47,543 nt of DNA from a virus. Shown piece after piece: positions 12,201 through 17,400 of the stretch; the stretch's first letter is position 1, and the number at the start of each line of letters is the position of its first letter. Location: positions 1 to 47,543 of IMG/VR virus record IMGVR_UViG_3300023243_000530. One strand, 5' to 3'. The position numbers and the translations under genes were made by a program. The notes under the pieces were generated by a model that was given only the letters and a program-made list of their open reading frames with translations, was not told where the DNA came from and made no database searches.

Positions 12201-13839
12201 AGAAAATGCTATGTTGGCTTCCTACGTAGACGCACCCTCTATTGTTAACCAAGAATCCAGCCCCGAAGACGTCGAAAGCGGCCGGGCTGCCGCTAACTAC
12301 CAGCTAACCACGGACACCATCTCTCTGCCTCTCAGGGAAAACTTTCCTTCTAATGAGAAATATTTTGAAGCACTCGCCCATGAACTTATTCACTCAACAG
12401 GCGCGACTCAGCGACTCAATAGGGAAAGTGTTGCCTTCCCCGGAGGGGTGAGTGCCTACTCCGCTGAGCAGTATGACGAAATGAGAGTCGAGGAAGAGTT
12501 TATTGCTCAGATTGGTACAGCTATTCTGGCCTCCCGGTTAGGGGTTAGCCTAGATATTCCAAACTTGGCTTCTTACATGAAAGCCTGGCAAGATGTGTAC
12601 AGTGACGACCCAGACCGCCTTGTGCGAGCAGCCAGAAAAGCTCAGGATGCTGCTGATTACATTCTTCGAGGCGGTGGCGGAGGCTCCGCGTCAGCCCCTG
12701 AGGCCGCCCCGCTAGATGATTTTCTTGTCTCCTCTACTGGCTGGCAGCTAGCCGTTCCCACAGAGCGTTTTAACATGGCTATCCCGTCGGAAGACACAAC
12801 TCCGGAAAAACTAAAGAGTGAAGTTTCCGAAACTAAGACTAAAGCTCAAGAAATTTCTGAAAAAGTGACCAACATGGTTGTACAGGCCATTGAAGATGGA
12901 AAGGAGCTTCCATGGAACAAGCCGTGGACAAGCGACAACATTTTCTCGATGCCCTACAGCGTGACCTCAAATAAGCCCTACCGAGGATCTAACATTGTTT
13001 CCTTGTGGGTAGCGGCGGCAGTAAACGACTGGGAAGATAATCGCTGGATTACTTTCAACGAAGCCAAAAAGCGTGGTGGGTCCGTCAAAAAGGGCTCCAA
13101 AGGCACTCAAATTGTTAACTGGAGCCCAGTCAAGAAGAACGTAGAACAGCCAGACGGAAGCATGAAAGAGGAAGTAGCCTTTATGCGGCCCTCAGTCTAC
13201 ACTGTGTTCAACGTGGAGCAGACAGAGGGTGTGCAAGACCTCCCCGAGCCCGAGTTGATGGAGCCAGTGCCGATTCTAGAGGCAGAAACTGCTGTCCTCG
13301 ATCGGTACAAAGATGCGCCTCCTATTAGCAATAAGCTTCAAGATGCCGCCTTCTGGCGTCCCTCAACAGACGAAATTGTTATGCCGCTTCGGGAACAATT
13401 TAGTGATGTAGGAGAGTACATCGCTACCCTATTTCACGAACTTACCCACAGTACCGGGCACAAGAATCGGCTAGACCGTAGTGACCTTGGCGATAAGTAT
13501 TCAACACACCTTGATGCTCGAGGAGAGGAGGAGCTTGTTGCCGAAATAGGCTCTGCTATTCTTGCCGCCCGCATGGGAATAGAGCTAGACCTCACTCGAA
13601 CAGCTGGTTACGCACAGTCCTGGTTGCGCCCTTTGAAGAATGATCCCGACATGATAACCAAGGCAGCTCAGAAGGCGCAGGCTGCAGTAGACTACATTCT
13701 CGGAGACTCCCCCTACCGGGGAGAATCCGGTCGGACTGGTGAGGAGCGTGCAGCGGACCTAGAGGCCCCTGAAGCAAATGCCGAGCCCACTGCCCCAAAC
13801 CTAGGAGAGCAGGGAGTACCTGGAGATAGCAATGATTGA
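298..13839 (+). CDS. giant polyvalent protein: repeat modules, DnaQ exonuclease, SF1 helicase, two ArdC-metallopeptidase units
   Basis: 4513 residues. GTG start with a GGGAGG ribosome site about 10 bases upstream. Order: N-terminal region with MRQRRDRKGRFA (about 192-203); Pro/Gly/Arg-rich linker (about 445-540); repeated small modules (about 550-1900); coiled coil (about 1300-1420); DEDDh exonuclease with D2103/E2105, D2277 and H2334/D2339; Pro-Thr/Pro-Ala linker (about 2404-2418); SH3-like and helical region (2560-3100); UvrD/Rep-type helicase with Walker A GSGKT (3143-3147), DEAQD (3342-3346) and late VTRA motif (3755-3758); two ArdC-type units, each an ssDNA-binding-like N-domain plus zincin, with HELIH (4028-4032) and HELTH (4380-4384). 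This architecture matches the 'polyvalent proteins' of phages and conjugative elements described by Iyer, Aravind and colleagues, thought to enter the host with the DNA. Its position just before the capsid protease supports packaging. The motif [LF]NMA[VI]P at 2557, 3103, 3791 and 4158 may mark cleavage. Domain calls are by motif reading; packaging and processing are inference. Confidence 0.9.
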   Translation: MSDNIPVSPLNYHGSFEDENNQIIDAALEFAHDANQGYTGTRVATDGVVLDVARRTLRELDNHPFSVRKHLTLTDVSHFIVLLQKDKAVTASVQHTDLLPVAHPRSSAEHELSNQDLFAAKARWIADDPSIKDEETRAMVASMLTAPEGSAEREYYATRLENSPQGAIPVRALIAAFTGGLGANKGYWMRQRRDRKGRFAFEGGGLSVLVKGSTGAVRRLTGRTVGPGVGEKNDYFDMEVSPGSLVRVPASATESSKAYLPSPNAPDGYSPQKARVQAGDPVIDEKDLIRPDAPSGFNKVADGADVDSPEEKEYYGEDADFGTVYEDENYTVRQFDSGSSPVARDNFNLAQEAEQSCGLTAAGEGDNCPIKTSGAGENGSFDPEKPVLFVSRTDDASNPDIFAASQSWADTLDYIRQDEPRYEAEDRPAPYIKLGDPSRRDNLDPTRREEGPRGPDNRRVDPHGFIIPDKPGLIDGTGRPDISPMRIPLPGPWNPRIPGTGRRPRPGGGRAPGGGGRSPGTGRRWGSNGPNEGHAPYPIPGRRVYPGEIADMRVGSEMEQYLGGFLSTLFGTAKKRQLRKTGADEWVDLETGETYTNDQVSEMAATSGKDSSPFTGLATGPEVRPGTFTKMMSGSLFSELPIGSELNDHLRLFNVMTQFRKVGYNQWRRWDGKIFTDAEVQKKSGTMQIDRVGEFGPGRPPGGEVSGESSKPRLPRGPLTPEELAELRPGSLISIPGEDDQPPRFFVKVGENDWREIDPENFTSDPAVSFTDEDILNMGKDITLEKEPEAYEQGQLGMRPSDLSPEALENLPEGTVVGTSDEEIDNLNIPRQPYATEEAYQAALEEAKEFYRRNRWRKRGPNEWVNDFGEFATDADIADGKKTPGLIISLGDEVSTPEGYYDLNREELYTPTGGAEGQTSPDFTDDPAELAQRFSEEELQAALKEALENPNGFGYLEFAEGDEPVPAEALYYALVRKLGVDVADKFVSVVYGEGRAFDAETELAREFPDILSDDPGKRQAALIEAWNTQWGRSKFALDRDGNFTVTGKDNDSIATQYLLDKIRAEEWGQEFLNDFQEEYGEVLNDRTKAAIKDLFKAYPGLESSDPKEREAAVLRALDDLISDDEYVADEDGNIVEVSPKTALTKLLWDMAQEFIGGTSAPTGRKEEGNLPSVIEGASEEEKAEFDKTGDPTPFLPKDNPESFENVWNNYYNPLPEPYDPKDGPDQINPVNLARKFTPDQLKEQLREAILDGSGYGVVAFEGPSGEPIEFRVPAEALRDALQLQGEDANAFIQDIFNENLSPAKQVQKLIDEIADLKARRDAETNSTEKGKLTRQINKKTAEIGMRYKAIVALKKREAQLDRLSKQSSLSDEERQQVLDKLEQVRARREQEEGIFNGDLEQGESMTPFEENVDAELEKFDFEQASTRTPVEPPAAESPETVEKDKPKPVVSYKRVGNKVFIRQRTGRVITNNPEFKEFIKENGFVYDSKVDKVFEISEMDDTEFNEFMRTVRDRFGISLEPEKGQEAIDFDASPSPTPRPVPSPAEFGKSPNSASIIESLQRRIADIQEFVRKKVVPLLRSDKSDESRQGQQLNRRAENITRKLKNRISRHQDEAPVGKDARDPRVLNIRPTDYQVGDVFVDDLFTVDRIEVSEPITDRQSPYFGEREIVYFGHYPGGVEQMKKRPENFRTDGVYRGLGSPAGGDLPALNSPKGEEYLPEAARNQPRGNLEQIEREPLDGRERRNLYGPKQRDFPEEHDKFLRDYEKYEADLAERRASWSPPAPSGETRPTTTSEGQGAPTPGPRPKIVTGSDEAQNLKPGDITYRENPDGSLEFFVVQTVENRKVKTGTKTVTQEAPEAPQVVDTETAQSALDEAVRRYPELGEDDPARRKRAYAKLIGEFYAEAQQAGEARKEGKDYVPLEGPLGERFGWLLSQRERVVAGEPLSVEEVVPGEPREIEEDVFEEKTFVTGYHPGHEIQEKSWSPQTTINYVRGETGLPPAGDKPAVPGKTDIYASTSNKAERARLLAERESTLSESSKLYALDSAAKVNAVPSKVKNPNSFVMIGKFVPAFFGKKILDLVRGKTGKEIKEELKSKRVVFLDFESVGKGFDRRNPDAPIQVAAVVYENGQETGRKVLFINPGERLGGYYYEAYPKKDQDAAPGDVTPGKLPDGSRVGQIVGDELITYTRQGARWVNDANSEDVLNTTQLKTRSSETLKLNEEGQPTLRGNRLRDSDGNPITDEFLSSQKGLEESFRELIDFIGEDAYLSAFNADFDINLLDSFAERLGLDFRSDGFIDPLALARALNPDDSVPNNLPSVATRYGIIRDPDDWHNAEIDVEVLPDLLDKMLDEVTPDNSVLDADKRAAEYENGIRRYFEQLDQWEAQEGITPRSPAPVEAQEEPTPTPTPTPAPAPAPQGEDTSSDQEIDAMGIGANPRSIFGDTINEEWIADEENTIVVANSASNVRDLRIGDFFGDQNGEYNELLVVETDPITGRETFTYRNVNTGEIFRAFGAPGSQARVGTDQMPLRRRSELDGLSNAEILGLLNNRARRDSLNMAVPEVQFEDGASRAVSKAIDDFINEGRGDASVSDGLPARETSAMHTDKNGFALAVDDLVYNPKTGTTHKVTQTYPTYSKNEYVNYVRISFINSKGQADSKPMASDKLELINPPAQEEALSPLSDVFGEQVVIGGKKEKPRDPILIARTIERLMGYLNPGPGYIRPIGNAIKAAIKAYRNNDFASAERFAGAAVDYADSIEAPKITVEDIKNQVADRARGLAGLIQLPETGPAPREAFAEAVGLYNTGKYAQARRKLDTVEDLLWNEAEEARQSAGRSPQTAVKKFIDGVGELESAIDAPLTREYFARLLRDAQRKDYDFENKEGIIQEALQAIRDGFIIPGYQVLERLARTRERQLDQKNPKRRKLGEESYTQRLTAEINSDVAEKPGSSADELAETGTPEEAAQEQLDQVVNTEGRRGLFYTDAASIQEKDIVFTESGVGTVIKRRDLEDGSIELTVTSSRAVLDADGNEVDLLTSYNKLSSQPDDEILLLQRPAKDNAPLPQKARSIGSSEISDSDYNEFEGFTGPEIVDEEDNEIEPPPVLNMAVPGTSPAEDVNATPEQAAIMDAIAEGVKRVKVLAFAGSGKTTSLKMAAKSILKKNPKAKILMVMFNVSLKEETSAKMPKGVEVRTSGSLAFQALDPQLKNKLSNQANTAKFPDMAVSLRQETKKLGIQGPRKLTVDGSEEEFSATRVAREVKRAAIKFSYSSDDRVTAEHFGDKFDEVPAELINLAQNYFDMAVSPNGDIKLENHHIVKLWSMSNPDLTKFGSGVWNTGAQYLFFDEAQDINPAVEKVITNQKNFESMVWVGDSRQAIYQFMGAVDAIKRFSADRVLALTQSFRFGEKIAGIANRVLSLIGEPRRIKGSGPSGEIIDGMSDPTIVISRTNPGGLAKLAQFIEEGKAVAIDEDALMEYTSLLDGIAFLRARTNNPGLERPATLHPQLVAYDDYSQLLEEKKEGMLGGGASAMLNILQKFQESPNDIGAVRDLINQFSVVRDIPTAKRSEDYKALDYDDIEPGSIVQVNAESEQARRGNSAAYAWVGDDGTVFARAFGFNRGQGAAQERKAMHAYFKSLGFKWDPEASIPDSLRQIKNSNGKSMQTPPEGQGGAYVMPAGSPTNLDENGRWMLANQIKKYANNYFQTPETPISFTTAHRAKGREWDQVLIAGDFPKPDMDEESLEWKLPDEEELNLIYVAVTRAIKGLDLGSLSWVLEETTDDDAAYRQPSAEESVLNMAIPTKKVSKVEFVEMVDEADQALAAQTQRVLDEIKTAIADGETPPWVAPWQATTRNQNTTPGRLPISVTTGNAYSGSNLLYLQAVAKNNGWSDNRWATQGEIDKRGGKVKAGELPTRMTAWLPNYTTILDDEGNELETIYSVSPQDHFVYNVEQVDGLSNLGNTPSAASLTPSEAENAMLASYVDAPSIVNQESSPEDVESGRAAANYQLTTDTISLPLRENFPSNEKYFEALAHELIHSTGATQRLNRESVAFPGGVSAYSAEQYDEMRVEEEFIAQIGTAILASRLGVSLDIPNLASYMKAWQDVYSDDPDRLVRAARKAQDAADYILRGGGGGSASAPEAAPLDDFLVSSTGWQLAVPTERFNMAIPSEDTTPEKLKSEVSETKTKAQEISEKVTNMVVQAIEDGKELPWNKPWTSDNIFSMPYSVTSNKPYRGSNIVSLWVAAAVNDWEDNRWITFNEAKKRGGSVKKGSKGTQIVNWSPVKKNVEQPDGSMKEEVAFMRPSVYTVFNVEQTEGVQDLPEPELMEPVPILEAETAVLDRYKDAPPISNKLQDAAFWRPSTDEIVMPLREQFSDVGEYIATLFHELTHSTGHKNRLDRSDLGDKYSTHLDARGEEELVAEIGSAILAARMGIELDLTRTAGYAQSWLRPLKNDPDMITKAAQKAQAAVDYILGDSPYRGESGRTGEERAADLEAPEANAEPTAPNLGEQGVPGDSND
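7507..7551 (+). repeat. CCTACA-type hexanucleotide repeat encoding a Pro-Thr/Pro-Ala linker
   Basis: Four exact CCTACA units (7507-7530) are followed by two CCTGCT units, one CCTGCG and a final CCT. In frame they encode alternating Pro-Thr and then Pro-Ala, a stiff unstructured linker directly after the DnaQ-like exonuclease domain of the giant protein. Such repeats change length easily by slippage in whole Pro-X steps without breaking the frame. Confidence 0.8.
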
Positions 13840-13978
13840 AAACTTTCTAGACAAAAAATCGGTTGAAGACTACTATTATATTGTGGACAGTGCTTTCTAT
13901 GACGGAACTGCTGCAGAAGACGTAGAGTCCGATAAAAAGTACGCTGAAGAGAATCCCGAAAAGGCGGAGGATTTATAA
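13832..13978 (+). CDS. small acidic hypothetical protein (48 aa)
   Basis: ATG at 13832 overlaps the last codons of the giant gene by 8 bases, with GGAGA about 6 bases upstream. The frame runs to TAA at 13976-13978. The product is rich in Asp, Glu, Lys and Tyr (MIENFLDKKSVEDYYYIVDS at the start) and has no membrane segment or recognisable domain. Its stop overlaps the next start in the form TAATG, so the small genes 13832-14413 look translationally coupled. Function unknown. Its place between the polyvalent gene and the capsid protease suggests a head-operon accessory role, which is inference only. Confidence 0.6.
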   Translation: MIENFLDKKSVEDYYYIVDSAFYDGTAAEDVESDKKYAEENPEKAEDL

Positions 13979-14136
13979 TGGATAAAGATAAAACACCCAC
14001 AATGTGGACTGAAGAGATCCTTGAAAAGTATCTCCGAGTAATCGAGCTAGCCGAAGTAGACCCAAATGTTCTTCAAGAAAGAGCAGATGCTGTTGTACCC
14101 ATAGAGTTGCCAGAAGGAGAGAAGCCCCGTGAGTGA
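13978..14136 (+). CDS. small hypothetical protein (52 aa)
   Basis: ATG at 13978 sits in a TAATG overlap with the preceding stop; the frame ends at TGA 14134-14136. The product begins MDKDKTPTMWTEEILEKYLR and is acidic and probably helical, with no recognised motif. The next gene starts inside it at GTG 14129, 8 bases before its end, and the GGAGAGAAG near its 3' end (about 14116) serves as that gene's ribosome site. Tight nesting on both sides supports a real gene. Function unknown. Confidence 0.6.
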   Translation: MDKDKTPTMWTEEILEKYLRVIELAEVDPNVLQERADAVVPIELPEGEKPRE

Positions 14137-14413
14137 TTCTCCTGAAGAAAAATTAACAGATCATATGTACATTATTTATGACGCTCCCACGGGTCAAGTC
14201 ACCCAGGTTAAGTACGAAACAGCTGCGCACGGGCTGTGGACCAGAATTCAAGGGGAGTGGCGGGAATTAGCTTTAGAAGATGAGAGCGAAGATTTTATGG
14301 AGCGCAGAGAAATTGCTGGAAAAAACTACCTAGAAACTCGTGACTATTTTGACGACCAAACCGAGCAAAAGATACTTACCTACGAGCCAGAGTACAGGAT
14401 GTGGTTTGCTTAA
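14129..14413 (+). CDS. hypothetical protein in head operon (94 aa)
   Basis: GTG start 7 bases after a GGAGAG ribosome site. It is an acidic protein containing YIIYDAPTGQVTQVKY and a later WTRIQGEWREL, a pattern suggesting a small beta-rich fold, but I do not recognise the family. The stop TAA at 14411-14413 overlaps the ATG at 14413 of the capsid protease gene (TAATG), so the two are probably translated together. No signal peptide or membrane segment is visible. Confidence 0.65.
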   Translation: MSDSPEEKLTDHMYIIYDAPTGQVTQVKYETAAHGLWTRIQGEWRELALEDESEDFMERREIAGKNYLETRDYFDDQTEQKILTYEPEYRMWFA

Positions 14414-17400
14414 TGATTGAGCTCTTAGGGCATAGAGGCAATAGAGTCTTATTCGACGATGACGGATATGGCGTCATTATCGACGCCCAAGAAAACACTG
14501 TAGTCGAGTACGGAGAGACCGACTCTTTGGTTGCCTCGGCAGACTGGAGCTCCTCTACGGAGTCAGGGAATTATGCACTTGCAGAAGAGCTGGCTTCTGC
14601 CGCGCTTACTGATTTAGATATAAATGTACTCTCAGCCAATGACCGTATGTACACCATCCCCGCCGGTGTGAAAGAAGAGGCAAAAAGAGGACTTAAGTGG
14701 CGCAAAGAGGAAAGCCGTGGAGGCACTAGCGTTGGCCTGAATACCGCCCGGACTTTGGCAAAAGGTGGCCAAATTGGGATTAAAAAAGTTAGGCACATTG
14801 CTAAATATTTTCCACGGCATGAGGTTGATAAAAAAGGTAAAGGCTACAAGCCCAAAGAAGACGGGTACCCCAGCAATGGTCGTATTGCATGGGCACTTTG
14901 GGGAGGCGACTCCGGTAAGAGCTGGGCCTCAAGGATTGTAGAAAGCGAAGACAAAAAAAATAAAAAAGGTGTCTCCGCCGGGGGGTATGACCAGAGCCCT
15001 AGGGTAGATTTCTCTGCTTTTACAGAAAAAACAGATTTTTATGTACGAATTAGATTAGATGGAACCGGCATTGACAGGCTTTATCGCGTTCTGACAGACG
15101 GCATGTGCCAAGTTTGGGACGACGGCTGCTGGGACGATATGGGCGATATTTCGTTTGACTTTATCACCTATGACAAAGCCCTGGACGACCCCTACGACTC
15201 CTGTAAAAAAATTCATGTTCCCGTAGACCTTAAAACAGCTGTAGCCGTTTCTGCTTTGTTTGACAGTGACCCCTACAGAGCTGTGAAAATAGTAGAAATT
15301 GAGCCAGAGGAAACAACCCTATTTGAAAAATCCATGGCTGAGCTTGACTGGGATGTTTTTGACCAGCTAAGTGATGACCAGCTTGAGGTAGACGACTACT
15401 GGGACGACGGTCTTACAGCTTCAGGAACAGCTACTTTTGCAGAAGAAGCTGACAGTACCCCGGGTGTCTACACCGAAGAGGAGCGCTCCGAGAACGCCTC
15501 GACTCAGGTTAGAGACCGTCTTGGTCGCTTTGCCGAGGTGGGCCAGCGAGTTGTTATTGGTGGGAACTACAACTACCAGGGAAACATTACAGCACTAGAC
15601 GGAGCCACAAAGCAGATTAGTGTCGAACTAGACAACGGCACGTCTGTTGATGTGCCGGGGGACTCTGTGCAGGATGTCTCCACTTTTGAACCAATCCCAG
15701 TGTCTAGTCCTACTGCCACTCCTTTGGATTACACAGGAATCCTCGGAGAGCCCAGAGTTCCCATCGACCAGCCCAATGCCATGCTGCCTGGACGCCTCCC
15801 CCCTCTCACCGCAACTGACACAAATCTTCTGGTAAACGACTGGGATTCCTGGGTTGCGGGGCAGCGGCTAGCCCCTGAATACTCAGGCGACCCCCTCCCT
15901 CCTTTTGTTCCCAAAGAGGTTCCTGATATTAATACGGCTATGGGGCGCTACTACGAGGGAGCATTTAATCCTGACGGATCCACCAAACCTGGTTGGAACC
16001 CCGCAGTGGCGCAGAACGTATTTAACGAACCGCTTCTACGCGACTGGCTAGATGAGCGGTACGCCAACAATTCTGGGGAAATCGGGTACCACAACCGTGG
16101 TTGGTATACGCCTCCTGTAACGCCAAGGTCCACGCCTGTTGAGCAAAAAAAGACTCGTAGTGAGGTATACGACCCCACCAACGTGGCCTACTGGAATGAT
16201 AGATTTAATCCAGTTAACTTCTCTATTACCGCTGCTGCTGACGATAAGCCCCTAACTCCCGAAACAAGTGATGTTCCGGTCATGTACCTGGCTATTGTAG
16301 CTGACGACGACCCCCAGGCGGTTATGGAGCTTGTAGCGTTGGTGCCTGCGTCAAAAACAAGCAACGCTCCTTTCGCGTACAAGCGTGAGCCCGGCAAGTG
16401 GGTTGCTGATAACCAGATTATCTCTGATCTTAGAAGTGCAACACCACCCCCCGTAATTGTCCTTGACAACGAAATGCTTTCAGAAGTCACTGAGCAGATT
16501 GATAGTATACAAGCCTCTGTGAAGCTTCCCTACTTTATTGCCCACACAGACAACAAGATTATTCGGGCATTAGTAGCCGCCGGTGGAGCTGACCGCAACC
16601 GTGGCAACGCTGAAAAGCTTCGCAGGTACTGGACTGTTGGCAAAGGCGGATTGAAAATTCGCTGGAACACTCCTGGTGATTGGACTCGGTGTAACCGCCA
16701 ACTTAAGAAGTACATGGGTCCCCGTGCAAAAGGCTACTGCGCTCTCCGCCACAAAGAGATGACAGGTGTCTGGCCTGGAGATAAGAAAAATATTGGTAAG
16801 AAAACCAAGAAAGCACTGAAAGCATCTGCTGAACTAGAAACACTTAAATCTGAAGACCAGATTATTTCTGAATTTACTTTAAGAGCTAAGGCCGAGTCCG
16901 CCAGGTCACGAGTTGCTGGGAGGCACGGAGTTTCTCCAACTCTGCACGGCCTTGAGTTTGTAATCCCCCTCGTCATCCCTGAAAACGTAGAAACGGGGGA
17001 TGGACGTATATTTAAAAAAGGATCGATCACCCTAAGAAGTCTTCCTCTGCCTCTTCTATGGCAGATTAAAACAGGGGACGGCCATGACGGGTCCGTTGTG
17101 GTTGGTCAAATTATTTATATGGAAAGAACTAATGAAGGCATAGGAAATGCCTATGGAGTTTTTGATACAGGACCCTTCGCTAAAGAAGCAGAGCGTTTAG
17201 TTCGTCATGGGTTTATTCGTGGGGTTTCTGCGGACATGGATAAATTTGAAACTGTAGACGAAATTCTCCCTGAAGACGAAGCCGGAGAGAAGTCAGATGA
17301 TGACAACGCCGGTAAAATAAATATAAAGAGCGCCCGTGTGATGGCTGTAACTATTGTCCCTAAACCAGCTTTCCAAGAGTGCTACATTCAAATTGTTGAT

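Noticed and set aside
12745-12756. QLAVP string just before the fourth NMAIP motif
   Set aside because: It resembles the motif but lacks Asn-Met and stands only 7 residues before the better copy; it may be chance or a degenerate duplicate.
14401-14412. GTG start for the capsid protease gene 12 bases earlier
   Set aside because: ATG 14413 sits in the TAATG overlap used repeatedly in this genome and needs no extra assumption.
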